DNA from: Actinomycetota bacterium
GTDB taxonomy: Bacteria; Actinomycetota; Actinomycetes; Actinomycetales; Microbacteriaceae
NCBI GenBank assembly: GCA_020160915.1
Contig: JAIUPK010000007.1
Span: 1 to 64,000 of the forward strand
Direction: 5' to 3'
Length of the DNA: 64,000 nucleotides
The notes beneath the pieces were generated by a model. It searched no databases. It saw only the letters and a program-made list of their open reading frames with translations, and was not told the origin of the DNA. This document shows, one piece after another, positions 42,592 to 51,062 of this stretch; positions within the stretch are counted from its first letter, which is position 1; every line of letters begins with the position of its first letter. The position numbers and the translations under genes are program-made.

Positions 42592-42750
42592 ATGAGCGAC
42601 GACTACGACTCCCGCCCGGTCGGTTTCCTGGGCAAGCTGCGCAACCGCAAAGCGATCACCTGGGTGGTCATCATCGCCCTCATCGTGCTGACCGTCGGCG
42701 CCGGAACGATCGTCGCGATCATCCAGTTCGTGCTACCCGGCGGCAACTGA
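42592..42750 (+). CDS. Small single-helix membrane protein (52 aa)
   Basis: MSDDYDSRPVGFLGKLRNRK followed by one membrane helix (AITWVVIIALIVLTVGAGTIVAIIQFVL). ATG 42592; the N-terminus is predicted to be cytoplasmic. No known family. Precedes the phosphotransferase gene by 37 bp. Confidence 0.65.
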   Translation: MSDDYDSRPVGFLGKLRNRKAITWVVIIALIVLTVGAGTIVAIIQFVLPGGN

Positions 42751-42787
42751 GCCCCACCCCGGGCGAGCCCCTGCCTAAGCTGGGGTG

Positions 42788-43687
42788 ATGGATCCGGTAC
42801 TGGAGCAGCTGGTCGAACCCTTCGAGCGGATGCCGCCCGCCGAGGCATCCCGCATTCTGACGGAGCACTACGGGCTGCCCGCCGCCGAGCTCGAGTCACT
42901 GCCCACCGAGCGCGACGACAGCTTCCTGGTCTCGGCTGGCGGACAGCAGTTCTCGCTCAAGATCGCCCACCCGTCCGACGACCCCGCGGTCATCGAGATG
43001 CAGCTCGCGGCGATGACGTTCGCCGCGACGGCCGACCCGGGCATCCCGCTGCAGAAGGTCGTGCTCGGGCTCGACGGCCGACCGGTGCAGCTCGTCAACG
43101 GACGCGCCGCGCGCCTGCTGACCTGGCTGCCGGGTGAACTCGCGCGCGGTCAGGAGCCGACGCCATCGCAGCTGCACGCGTCGGGCGTGATGCTGGGTCG
43201 CCTCAACCACGCGCTCAGCACCTTCGAGCATCCGGCCGCCCACCGCACCCTGGCCTGGGACTTGCGTCACCTCGGGATGCTGCGCGAACTCGCCACCGAC
43301 GCGACCGCCCACGTGATCGACCGGTTCGAGGTCAGCGTGGCGCCCCTGCTCAACGGCCTGCCCCAACAGGTCATCCACAACGACTTCCACCCCTCGAACA
43401 TCCTCGTGGACGAGCGCGACCCGCGGTACATCGTCGGCGTGCTCGACTTCGGCGATGTGGTGCACGCGGCCCGCGTGAGCGACTTGGGGGTGGCGCTGGC
43501 CTATCTCGCGCCGCAGGGTGACCTGCTCACGGGTGTGCAGCCGTTCATCGACGGATTCGAGAGCGTTGTGCCGCTGCTGCCCGAGGAGAAGGCGATTCTT
43601 CCCGACCTCGTGTCGGCGCGGCTGGTGCAGCGCATCGTGATGTCAGGATTGCTGGCACGGGAGCAGCACACCACGGGGGAGAACTGA
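42788..43687 (+). CDS. APH-family small-molecule kinase
   Basis: 299 residues, aminoglycoside-phosphotransferase fold: Brenner motif HNDFHPSNILV (about residue 199), DFG-like LDFGDVVHA (about 219), and an N-lobe SLKIAHP lysine. Start is ATG 42788 (a GTG lies one codon upstream). The stop overlaps the start of a class III aminotransferase. Such kinase-aminotransferase pairs resemble hydroxylysine kinase plus 5-phosphohydroxylysine or phosphoethanolamine phospho-lyase, so an amino-alcohol substrate is more likely than an antibiotic. Confidence 0.82.
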   Translation: MDPVLEQLVEPFERMPPAEASRILTEHYGLPAAELESLPTERDDSFLVSAGGQQFSLKIAHPSDDPAVIEMQLAAMTFAATADPGIPLQKVVLGLDGRPVQLVNGRAARLLTWLPGELARGQEPTPSQLHASGVMLGRLNHALSTFEHPAAHRTLAWDLRHLGMLRELATDATAHVIDRFEVSVAPLLNGLPQQVIHNDFHPSNILVDERDPRYIVGVLDFGDVVHAARVSDLGVALAYLAPQGDLLTGVQPFIDGFESVVPLLPEEKAILPDLVSARLVQRIVMSGLLAREQHTTGEN

Positions 43688-44925
43688 TGCCGGGACCATC
43701 GACCTACTTCGATCCGAGCCGCATCGGCGAGCTCGACCCGGGCGAGCGCGACCTCGTCGCCCGCCGTGCTCGGGTGCTGGGCTCCGCCTACCGACTCTTC
43801 TACCGTGAGCCGGTGCAACTGGTGCGTGGCCTCGGAACCCGGGTGTGGGATGCCGCGGGCACCGAGTACCTCGACGCCTACAACAACGTGCCGTCCGTCG
43901 GCCACTCCCACCCGCGGGTCGCGGAGGCCATCGCCAAGCAGGCCGCCACCCTCATCACTCACACCCGCTACCTGTCGGCCGGGGTCGTGCGGTACTCGGA
44001 GCAGTTGCTGGCAACGCTTCATCCCGACATCGACAACATCATGTACACGTGCACGGGCTCCGAGGCCAACGATCTCGCGCTGCGCATCGCCAAGCTCGTG
44101 ACCGGCGGCACCGGCGTCATCGTCACGAGCAACGCGTACCACGGAGTCACCACGGAGGTGGCCGCCATCTCGCCGTCACTCGGCGGCGTCGAGTCCATTG
44201 CCGGCTGGGTGCGGCTGGTCGACCCTGCGGACCTCGGCCGCCAGGTGCCCGCGGCCCTCGCGGAGTTCTCGGCTGCGGGCATCCGGCCGGCCGCCCTGAT
44301 CGCGGACACGATCTTCGCCTCTGACGGCGTGCTCCCGGATGTCGCCGACCTCGGCACTGCGGTGGCTGCGGTTCGCGCGGCAGGGGGCCTGTTCATCGCC
44401 GACGAGGTGCAGCCCGGTTTCGGTCGACTGGGTCAGGGCATGTGGGGTTTCGACCGCTACGGCATCGTGCCCGACATGGTGACAGTCGGAAAGCCCATGG
44501 GCAACGGACAGCCGATCGCCGCCGTGATGACCCGCCACGACCTGGTCGACGAGTTCAACCGGCACTCGCGCTACTTCAACACGTTCGGCGGCAGTTCGGT
44601 GTCGATCGCCGCGGCCCAGGCCACCTTCGATGTGCTGCGCGACGAGGAGCTGATCGAGTCTGCGCGACTGATGGGCCAGTACCTCAAGACGGCGCTGACC
44701 AACATGGGCAAGTTCGTCGAGGTGCGCGGGGCCGGGCTCTTCATCGGAGCCCAGCTGGAGAGCGAGGCCCGGGCCGTCGACGTCGTCAATGCGCTGCGCG
44801 ACCGGCACGTGCTCGTCTCCGCCTCCGGCCCTGCGAACGACACCCTGAAGATCCGGCCGCCGCTGCCGTTCAGTACCGCGGATGCGACGCTGCTCCTGAC
44901 CGAATTGGATGCGGTCCTGCGGTGA
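43687..44925 (+). CDS. Class III aminotransferase-fold PLP enzyme, possible phospho-lyase
   Basis: 412 residues. N-terminal YLDAYNNVPSVGHSHPRV, cofactor pocket CTGSEANDLALRIA, LFIADEVQPGFGRLG, and the PLP lysine in VTVGKPMGNGQP. This is closer to AGXT2L-type phospho-lyases than to ornithine or acetylornithine transaminases (as I recall the motif YNNVPSVGHSHP). Encoded directly after a kinase with a 1-base overlap, supporting a phosphorylate-then-eliminate pathway. Transaminase activity cannot be excluded. Confidence 0.85.
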   Translation: MPGPSTYFDPSRIGELDPGERDLVARRARVLGSAYRLFYREPVQLVRGLGTRVWDAAGTEYLDAYNNVPSVGHSHPRVAEAIAKQAATLITHTRYLSAGVVRYSEQLLATLHPDIDNIMYTCTGSEANDLALRIAKLVTGGTGVIVTSNAYHGVTTEVAAISPSLGGVESIAGWVRLVDPADLGRQVPAALAEFSAAGIRPAALIADTIFASDGVLPDVADLGTAVAAVRAAGGLFIADEVQPGFGRLGQGMWGFDRYGIVPDMVTVGKPMGNGQPIAAVMTRHDLVDEFNRHSRYFNTFGGSSVSIAAAQATFDVLRDEELIESARLMGQYLKTALTNMGKFVEVRGAGLFIGAQLESEARAVDVVNALRDRHVLVSASGPANDTLKIRPPLPFSTADATLLLTELDAVLR

Positions 44926-45896
44926 GCAACCTCGAGGCCGAGCCCGAGGAGCTGGTGGCGGGCACCAGCTCGGCGCACGCGGGCGTCGAGATCCTCGAAC
45001 CCCGCGAGGTGCCGCTCGGTGGCCCGCGAGCGCGACCGGTGCGGCGCACCCTGCCGCAGAAGCAGCGGTCCCTGATCGGTGCGTGGTGCTTCGTCGATCA
45101 CTACGGGCCCGACCCGGTTGAGGAGGGTGCCGGCATGGATGTGCCGCCGCATCCGCACACCGGACTGCAGACGGTGAGCTGGCTGTTCGCCGGCGAGATC
45201 GACCACCGCGACAGCGTGGGAACCTTCGCGCCCATCCATCCCGGCCAGCTCAACCTGATGACGGCGGGCAACGGGATCGCCCACTCCGAGGTGGCGACGA
45301 CTGCGACCGACGTGCTGCACGGCGCCCAGCTCTGGATCGCCCTTCCCGACCCCGACCGCCACGTCGCACCGTTCTTCGAGAGCTACGTGCCCGAGCCGGT
45401 CGTCGTGGAGGGCGCGACGCTGCGGGTGTTCCTCGGCTCGCTCGCCGGCTCGACGTCGTCGGCGCGCGTGTTCACCGAGCTGCTCGGCGCCCAGCTCGAC
45501 GTTCCGGCCGGCACCACCGTCACGCTCGACGTGCGCCCCGACTTCGAGCACGGCGTGCTGCTCGACACCGGCGAGATCGCTCTGAACGGGCATCCGGTGC
45601 CGCTGTCGCATCTCGCCTATGTCGCGCCGGGCAGCGACACGATGACCCTCACCGCCGGGCCGACGGGCGCGACCCTGCTGCTGATCGGCGGCGTGCCCCT
45701 CGGCGAGCAGATCGTGATGTGGTGGAACTTCATCGGGCGCAGCCACGAGGAGATCGTGCAGTTCCGCACCGACTGGCAGTCCGACGTGATCGCTGGCGGA
45801 AACGCCAATGGACGGTTCGGTGTCGTGCGCGGCTACGACGGCCGGGCGCTGCCAGCGCCGGAGTTGCCGGCGGTGCGACTCAAGCCGAGAGGGTAG
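44922..45896 (+). CDS. Pirin family protein
   Basis: 324 residues, GTG start overlapping the aminotransferase stop. Two cupin domains: residues about 20-150 contain the metal ligands (MDVPPHPHTGLQTVSWLFAG and GIAHSE) and about 170-300 the second. Pirins bind iron and some have quercetinase-like activity or regulate enzymes. The coupling with the preceding gene is tight, but a functional link is not obvious. Confidence 0.88.
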   Translation: MSNLEAEPEELVAGTSSAHAGVEILEPREVPLGGPRARPVRRTLPQKQRSLIGAWCFVDHYGPDPVEEGAGMDVPPHPHTGLQTVSWLFAGEIDHRDSVGTFAPIHPGQLNLMTAGNGIAHSEVATTATDVLHGAQLWIALPDPDRHVAPFFESYVPEPVVVEGATLRVFLGSLAGSTSSARVFTELLGAQLDVPAGTTVTLDVRPDFEHGVLLDTGEIALNGHPVPLSHLAYVAPGSDTMTLTAGPTGATLLLIGGVPLGEQIVMWWNFIGRSHEEIVQFRTDWQSDVIAGGNANGRFGVVRGYDGRALPAPELPAVRLKPRG

Positions 45897-45935
45897 AGGC
45901 CTCGATACGGGCTGCGCCCTACTCGACCGGCCTAC
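45893..45935. repeat. Half copy of the GGTTGAGTAG-family palindrome
   Basis: TAGAGGCCTCGATACGG followed by GCTGCGCCCTACTCGACCGGCC, one arm of the extragenic palindrome, between the convergent pirin and small-membrane-protein genes. Confidence 0.5.
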
Positions 45936-46114
45936 GCGGCAGGCTTCGGCGGCAGACCGCGCTTGGCACGCTCCTCGGCCTCGATCTTCGCCTTCGCCGA
46001 GCGCTCGGAGCGATCGGAACGGATGATCGCCGCCATGATGAACCAGAAGACCAGACCGACGAGCACGGTCGGCGCTAGCGCGAAGAGCGCGTTCGACCAG
46101 ACTTCCTGAGGCAC
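45932..46114 (-). CDS. Small membrane protein (60 aa, GTG start)
   Basis: PQEVWSNALFALAPTVLVGLVFWFIMAAII forms one membrane helix; the C-terminal 28 residues are highly charged (RSERSAKAKIEAEERAKRGL). GTG at 46114 directly follows the stop of the upstream 32-residue gene. Third of three tiny membrane genes after lysS. Confidence 0.65.
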   Translation of the reverse strand: MPQEVWSNALFALAPTVLVGLVFWFIMAAIIRSDRSERSAKAKIEAEERAKRGLPPKPAA

Positions 46115-46213
46115 CTAACCAGCGTAGCTGGTGATGAGGAAGGCGATGGCGATCACGATGAGGATGCCCCCGAGCGCGATGCCCATCACGAGTCGCGAGG
46201 TGCGACGGTCCAC
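46115..46213 (-). CDS. Tiny membrane protein (32 aa, GTG start)
   Basis: VDRRTSRLVMGIALGGILIVIAIAFLITSYAG: a basic start followed by one membrane helix. GTG overlaps the upstream TAG. Short, but strictly coupled at both ends, which supports translation. Confidence 0.5.
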   Translation of the reverse strand: MDRRTSRLVMGIALGGILIVIAIAFLITSYAG

Positions 46214-46359
46214 TACTGGCCCTTGACGATGATGCCGACGACGCCGGAGATCACCAGGTAGAGTCCCACCCCGCCGACGATCACCCAGATGGCGATGCGG
46301 GCGAAGGAGATCTCGCCCTTCTTCTTGTTCTCCTCGCCGGGCAGCTTCAGGTCACTCAT
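46213..46359 (-). CDS. Small membrane protein (48 aa)
   Basis: MSDLKLPGEENKKKGEISFA followed by one helix (RIAIWVIVGGVGLYLVISGVVGIIV). Nine bases downstream of lysS, so probably co-transcribed with it. The charged N-terminus is likely cytoplasmic. No family recognised. Confidence 0.65.
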   Translation of the reverse strand: MSDLKLPGEENKKKGEISFARIAIWVIVGGVGLYLVISGVVGIIVKGQ

Positions 46360-46368
46360 GGTCAGTCC

Positions 46369-47871
46369 TCACTTCACCAACGGGAACAGGATGGTCTCGC
46401 GGATGCCGAGCCCCGTGACCGTCATAAGCAGGCGATCGATGCCCATGCCCATGCCGCCGGTCGGTGGCATCCCGTGCTCGAGGGCACGCAGGAACTCTTC
46501 GTCGAGGCGCATGGCCTCGGGGTCGCCCTTGCTCGCGAGCAGGGCCTGCGCGACGAAGCGCTCGCGCTGGATGACCGGGTCGACGAGTTCGGAGTAGCCG
46601 GTGGCCAGCTCGAAGCCGCGCACGTAGAGGTCCCACTTCTCGACGACACCCGGGATCGACCGGTGGTCACGAACGAGCGGGCTGGTGTCGACGGGAAAGT
46701 CCATGACGAACGTCGGCCGCGTCAGCCCGGGCTTGACGTAGTGCTCCCACAGCTCCTCGACGAGCTTGCCGTGGGTGGGCAGCGCCACCTCGATGTCGAG
46801 CGTGGCCGCATGCGCGAGAAGCTCCTCGACCGGGGTCTGCGGCGTGACACTGAGACCGGATGCGGCGTTCAGCGAGTCGTACATCGAGATGCGGTCCCAC
46901 TGCCCGCCGAGGTCGTACTCGGTGCCGTCGGCCCAGGTGACGACGAGTCCGCCGGACACCGCGCGGGCCGCGTTCTGCACGAGCTCCTGGGTGAGGTCGG
47001 CCATCTGGTTGTAGTCGCCGTAGGCCTCGTAGGCCTCGAGCATCGCGAACTCGGGCGAGTGCGTAGAGTCGGCACCCTCATTGCGGAAGTTGCGGTTGAT
47101 CTCGAACACCCGGTCGATGCCGCCGACCACCGCGCGCTTGAGGAACAGCTCGGGCGCGATGCGCAGGTACAGCTCGGTGTCGAAGGCGTTGCTGTGGGTG
47201 ATGAAGGGCCTCGCGGATGCTCCGCCGTGCTGCACCTGCAGCATCGGGGTCTCGACCTCGAGGTACTCGTGCGCGGAGAACGTCGAGCGCAGGCTCGCGT
47301 TCACCGCGGCCCGGGCGCGCACGGTGAAGCGCGCCTGCTCCCGCACGATCAGGTCGAGGTAGCGGCTGCGCACGCGCTGCTCATCGCTGAGCTCGGAGTG
47401 CAGGTTCGGCAGCGGCAGGATCGCCTTCGCGGCGATCGCCCAGTCGCGCGCGAGCACCGACAGCTCGCCACGGCGACTCGAGATGACCTCACCCGAGACG
47501 AATACGTGGTCACCGAGGTCGACGAGATCCTTCCAGCGCTCGAGGGACTCCTCGCCGACCTCGGCGAGCGAGATCATGGCCTGGATGCGCTGTCCGTCAC
47601 CCGACTGCAGGCTCGCGAAACACAGCTTGCCCGTGTTGCGCAGGTGCACCACGCGGCCGGCGATGCCGACGATGTCGCCGGTGGTGGCATCCGCTTCGAG
47701 CTCGGGGTACTTCGCCCGCAGGGCGGGAATGGTCGTCGTGACGCCCACGCCAACCGGGTACGCGCCGGCGCCCGAATCGATGAGCCGCTGACGCTTCTCC
47801 AGCCGCACGGCCTTCTGCTCGGAGACTTCAGCCTCGGTCAGTTCGGCGGCGGGTGCGGTGTCGTCGGTCAC
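46369..47871 (-). CDS. lysS: Lysyl-tRNA synthetase (class II)
   Basis: 500 residues, GTG start. N-terminal OB-fold anticodon domain (residues 55-160: [20 protein letters not shown]), class II motif 1 near [13 protein letters not shown], motif 2 [11 protein letters not shown], motif 3 [11 protein letters not shown]. Charges tRNA-Lys with lysine. The GTG at 47871 gives the usual length; the longer open frame upstream runs through repeats. Confidence 0.97.
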   Translation of the reverse strand: MTDDTAPAAELTEAEVSEQKAVRLEKRQRLIDSGAGAYPVGVGVTTTIPALRAKYPELEADATTGDIVGIAGRVVHLRNTGKLCFASLQSGDGQRIQAMISLAEVGEESLERWKDLVDLGDHVFVSGEVISSRRGELSVLARDWAIAAKAILPLPNLHSELSDEQRVRSRYLDLIVREQARFTVRARAAVNASLRSTFSAHEYLEVETPMLQVQHGGASARPFITHSNAFDTELYLRIAPELFLKRAVVGGIDRVFEINRNFRNEGADSTHSPEFAMLEAYEAYGDYNQMADLTQELVQNAARAVSGGLVVTWADGTEYDLGGQWDRISMYDSLNAASGLSVTPQTPVEELLAHAATLDIEVALPTHGKLVEELWEHYVKPGLTRPTFVMDFPVDTSPLVRDHRSIPGVVEKWDLYVRGFELATGYSELVDPVIQRERFVAQALLASKGDPEAMRLDEEFLRALEHGMPPTGGMGMGIDRLLMTVTGLGIRETILFPLVK

Positions 47872-47924
47872 GAGGGTCAATCGTACCGGGGCGGCGTCGG
47901 AGCTCCTCCCCCTCCGCCCTGGTT

Positions 47925-48003
47925 CGCCGATCAGGAGATTTGCGCGACACGCCGCGGTGCGGCATCCAGCGACCGGCGTTTCTCTGCGATCTCCTGATCG
48001 GCG
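47925..48003. repeat. 80-bp palindromic element, copy B
   Basis: Perfect 15-bp arms CGCCGATCAGGAGAT (47925-47939) and ATCTCCTGATCGGCG (47989-48003) around a 49-bp core that shares GGCATCC and GATTTGCGCG with the other copies. Between lysS and panC. Confidence 0.85.
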
Positions 48004-48018
48004 AGCGTAGCGGGGTCG

Positions 48019-48067
48019 GTGGTCGAGCTTGTCGAGACCGGGGGGGATCTCGACGAGCTCGATCACC
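48019..48067. repeat. GGTCGAGC..GTCGAGACC repeat, intergenic copy
   Basis: GGTGGTCGAGCTTGTCGAG then ACC, a G-run, and GATCTCGACGAGCTCGATC in partial inverted arrangement, immediately downstream of the panC stop. Relatives are found within genes at 15231 and 52721. Confidence 0.65.
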
Positions 48068-48068
48068 G

Positions 48069-48917
48069 CTAGAGGCGGATGCGCTCGTTGTCGATGAGGC
48101 GGGTCGAGCCCACGCGCGCGGCGATCAGCACGCGGGCGGGGCCGCGGTAGTCGTCATCGACGGGCAGGAACGTGGCCGGGTTGACCACGGCGAGATAGTC
48201 GAGCTCCACGAGGTTCTCCCCCATGAGCACCGACTGCGCTGCGGCGATCACGGCATCGATGCCCCGGTCGGCGGATGACGCTGCCGCCTCCAACGCGGTC
48301 GACAGCACCCGCGCTGCTCGGTGCTCCTTCGCGTCGAGGAACCGGTTACGGCTGGACAGCGCGAGCCCCGACTCCTCCCGCACGGTCTCGACGATCTCCA
48401 CCCGCACGGGCATGCTGAGGTCGCGAACCATGCGCTGCACGAGGAACGCCTGCTGGGCATCCTTCTGGCCGAACAGCACGGCGGAGGCGCCGGCGATGTT
48501 CAGCAGCTTGTTGACCACGGTGAGCACGCCGTCGAAGTGTCCGGGCCGCGAGCGCCCCTCGAACATCGACCCGACGGTGCCGGCCGTGACCTTGGTCTCG
48601 AGCGGGCCGTTCGGATACATCTCCTCGACGGTCGGGGCGAAGACGAAGTCGATTCCCGCGGCGTCGAGCTTGGCGACGTCCTCGTCGAAGGTGCGCGGAT
48701 ACTTCTCGAGATCTTCGTTGGGCCCGAACTGCAGGGGGTTCACGAAGATGGATGCCGCGACAACATCCACGACGCCCTGGCTCACGAGTTCGACGGCTCT
48801 CGCGGCCAGCGCCAGATGCCCGTCGTGAAGCGCGCCCATGGTGGGGACCAGCGCAACCCGCCGCCCACCGATCAGGCTTCGAAGCTCGACGACGGTGGCT
48901 GCTACGGTGACGGGCAC
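48069..48917 (-). CDS. panC: Pantothenate synthetase
   Basis: 282 residues, GTG start. ATP-binding HIGH-like motif MGALHDGHL (about residue 27), FVNPLQFGPNEDLEKYPR, FGQKDAQQAFLVQRM and SSRNRFLD, all PanC hallmarks. Joins pantoate and beta-alanine using ATP, in vitamin B5/CoA synthesis. The DUF2520 gene, often paired with panC in actinobacteria, is separated here by two hydrolase genes. Confidence 0.97.
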   Translation of the reverse strand: MPVTVAATVVELRSLIGGRRVALVPTMGALHDGHLALAARAVELVSQGVVDVVAASIFVNPLQFGPNEDLEKYPRTFDEDVAKLDAAGIDFVFAPTVEEMYPNGPLETKVTAGTVGSMFEGRSRPGHFDGVLTVVNKLLNIAGASAVLFGQKDAQQAFLVQRMVRDLSMPVRVEIVETVREESGLALSSRNRFLDAKEHRAARVLSTALEAAASSADRGIDAVIAAAQSVLMGENLVELDYLAVVNPATFLPVDDDYRGPARVLIAARVGSTRLIDNERIRL

Positions 48918-48940
48918 CTGTCGATAGTACCGGGGGTCGA

Positions 48941-49990
48941 TCAGCCCGCCGCGCGCACGTGCTCCACGAGGGCGGTCACGAACTTGTCGGGGTATTCGAG
49001 GTGCGGCGAGTGGCCGCAGTTCTCGAAGACGAGCTCGGTGTAGCTGCCGCCGTTGGCCGCGTACTTCTCGAACACCGCGCGGGTCTGGGAGATCATCGGC
49101 TGCGCGGGGGCGACATCCTCGCCCGGCCAGCCGGGGATGACTCCGGCCTGGCCGAGGAAGTTGATGTCGAAGAAGGTGCCGTCACCGACGATCGCATCGG
49201 AGTCGCCACGGATCCACAGCACGGGTGGCTTGACCGCGAGGTCGACGATTGCCGACACGTTGAAGTACTTCGGTGCCATGGTGTTCAGCACGCCCTGGTC
49301 GCCGGCCGCGAAGCCCGGCCAGTTCTCGGAGGCCGCGGCAGTGCCGGGGTAGTTCGCGTCGCCCGTCTTCGTGGTGAGCATGGACTCGACCCAGGTGTCT
49401 TCGTGGTCGCTCGTGTACCCGGCGGCGACGTAGGCGCTGCGGAACACCGCGCGCGAGGCCATCGGGTTGTCGGCGCCCGCATCCTGTTCGGTGATGCTGG
49501 CCACGAACGCGGGGTTGGCGCCACCGCCGCCGACACCCGCGTCATCGTCGGTCAAGCGGGTGCCGTCGAGGCGGGTTCCACCGAAGCCGTAGGGCGAGAC
49601 GGGCGCCTGCAGGGTGAGGCTGAGCACGGGGTGGTCGAGCGCGTACTGCATCGCCACGCCGCCGCCCATCGACCAACCGACGAGGTGCACGGCACCGAGG
49701 CCGAGCTCGTCGATGGTCGCGGCGACGTCGTCGCTGAAGTCGCGAAGCCCGCGGGTCGCGTCGACGGGGGCCGTCTCGCTGTCACCGAAGCCGCGCAGGT
49801 CGATGGCGTACACCGGCAGGTCGGCCGGCAGCTGGAGCATGATCTCCTGCCAGAACAGCGACGACGAGACATTGCCGTGCACGAGCACGATCGCGGGACC
49901 GCCGGTCGCCTGTCCGGCCCGCTCGAGCACGTTGACCTTCAGCCGTGATGTCGGCACAGTGCGTGCGATGATTCCTTCGAAGAGCGACAT
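48941..49990 (-). CDS. Alpha/beta hydrolase
   Basis: 349 residues. Classic fold: VLVHGNVSSSLFW oxyanion region, nucleophile in GWSMGGG (about residue 102), RGDSDAIVGDG for the acid and NCGHSPHLE for the His. A large cap region (residues 130-230) is Gly/Asn-rich. Divergent from a second alpha/beta hydrolase, with a hairpin-like site between them. Substrate not predictable. Confidence 0.85.
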   Translation of the reverse strand: MSLFEGIIARTVPTSRLKVNVLERAGQATGGPAIVLVHGNVSSSLFWQEIMLQLPADLPVYAIDLRGFGDSETAPVDATRGLRDFSDDVAATIDELGLGAVHLVGWSMGGGVAMQYALDHPVLSLTLQAPVSPYGFGGTRLDGTRLTDDDAGVGGGGANPAFVASITEQDAGADNPMASRAVFRSAYVAAGYTSDHEDTWVESMLTTKTGDANYPGTAAASENWPGFAAGDQGVLNTMAPKYFNVSAIVDLAVKPPVLWIRGDSDAIVGDGTFFDINFLGQAGVIPGWPGEDVAPAQPMISQTRAVFEKYAANGGSYTELVFENCGHSPHLEYPDKFVTALVEHVRAAG

Positions 49991-50038
49991 GTGCTGGTTC
50001 TTCCTTTCACGACGATGTGACGGTGATACTGTAACTGT

Positions 50039-50060
50039 AACCTGAATCGTCTCTCAGGTT
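50039..50060. promoter_or_regulatory. Inverted repeat between divergent hydrolase genes
   Basis: AACCTGA-N8-TCAGGTT directly precedes the GGAGGAGAT ribosome-binding site of the rightward gene; the adjacent ACTGTAACTGTAAC carries a 6-bp tandem repeat. Could be an operator shared by both genes. Confidence 0.4.
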
Positions 50061-50073
50061 GGAGGAGATCTTC

Positions 50074-50973
50074 ATGAACTTCCCCGCGAATCGTGACTTC
50101 GACGCACCGGTCGTCGGAGGTCTCCTCCACGGCGGCATCTGGGGCGCGGATGCCTCGCCCCCCGTTCTCGCGATCCACGGCATCACGGCCTCCCACCTCG
50201 CCTGGGCCACCGTCGCCCGCGCGCTGCCCGAACATCGCCTGATCGCGCCGGACCTCCGTGGACGCGGCGCAAGCGCGACCCTCCCGGGGCCGTGGGGCAT
50301 GGCCCGGCACGCCGACGACGTCGTCGCCGCGCTCGACCACCTCGGTATTGAGAAGGCACAGGTCGTGGGGCACTCAATGGGGGCGTTCGTCGCCGCGGTC
50401 GTGGCCCGCAGGCATCCGGATCGCGTCTCCAGCCTGCTGCTCGTGGATGGCGGCCTGCCGCTCGAGCTGCCGCCGGGGGTGCGGCTCGACGACCTCGAGC
50501 GCACGCTCGGCCCGGCGGCGGAGCGCCTCGGGATGACCTTCGAGAGCCCCGAGGCGTACCGCGCCTTCTGGCGCAGCCACCCGGCGTTCGCCGAGCACGC
50601 CCCCGCCGAACTCGACGCCTACGTCGACTACGACCTGGCCAGCGTCGCCGGCGAGCTGAAGTCGCGCACCTCGGCCGACGCGATGCGCTACGACTCCCGC
50701 GAACTGTACGGCGGCGACGTCGTCGTCGATGCGCTGGAGGCGCTCGGTGGGGCGATCCTGCTCACCGCGCCGCGCGGACTCCAGAACGAGAAGCCCGGGC
50801 TCTACCCGCCGGAGGTGCTCGCGCGGTGGCAGCAACGAGTGCCGGAGCTGACGATCCTCGAGGTTGAGCACGTCAACCACTACACGATCGTGATGGGTGA
50901 GCGCGGGGCTGCGACGGTGGCCGGCGTCATCCGCTCGCAGTGGGCGGCGCTACAGGTGGAGGACGGGCACTGA
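50074..50973 (+). CDS. Alpha/beta hydrolase, divergent partner
   Basis: 299 residues. AIHGITASHLAWA oxyanion region, GHSMGAFVA nucleophile elbow (about residue 106), and EVEHVNHYTIVMG with the C-terminal His. Start is ATG 50074 with GGAGGAGAT upstream. The DVVVDALEALGGAILLTAPRG segment provides the acid-bearing strand. Ends close to an extragenic palindrome. Confidence 0.85.
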   Translation: MNFPANRDFDAPVVGGLLHGGIWGADASPPVLAIHGITASHLAWATVARALPEHRLIAPDLRGRGASATLPGPWGMARHADDVVAALDHLGIEKAQVVGHSMGAFVAAVVARRHPDRVSSLLLVDGGLPLELPPGVRLDDLERTLGPAAERLGMTFESPEAYRAFWRSHPAFAEHAPAELDAYVDYDLASVAGELKSRTSADAMRYDSRELYGGDVVVDALEALGGAILLTAPRGLQNEKPGLYPPEVLARWQQRVPELTILEVEHVNHYTIVMGERGAATVAGVIRSQWAALQVEDGH

Positions 50974-50975
50974 CG

Positions 50976-51062
50976 CCGGTTGAGTAGCCGCGGAGCGGCG
51001 TATCGAAACCGCTGCCCCGAGTCTGGATGGTTTCGATACGCGGCCTTGCCGCTACTCAACCA
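50976..51062. repeat. Extragenic palindrome, GGTTGAGTAG family, copy 2
   Basis: GCCGGTTGAGTAGCCGCGG, then GCGTATCGAAACC, and the mirrored GGTTTCGATACGC and GCTACTCAACC. It lies between convergent genes; its right arm supplies the last codons (Leu-Val-Glu) and stop of the DUF2520 gene. Confidence 0.85.

Noticed and set aside
42788..43687. Aminoglycoside resistance kinase
   Set aside because: The APH fold is generic, and tight coupling to a PLP enzyme points to metabolism rather than resistance.
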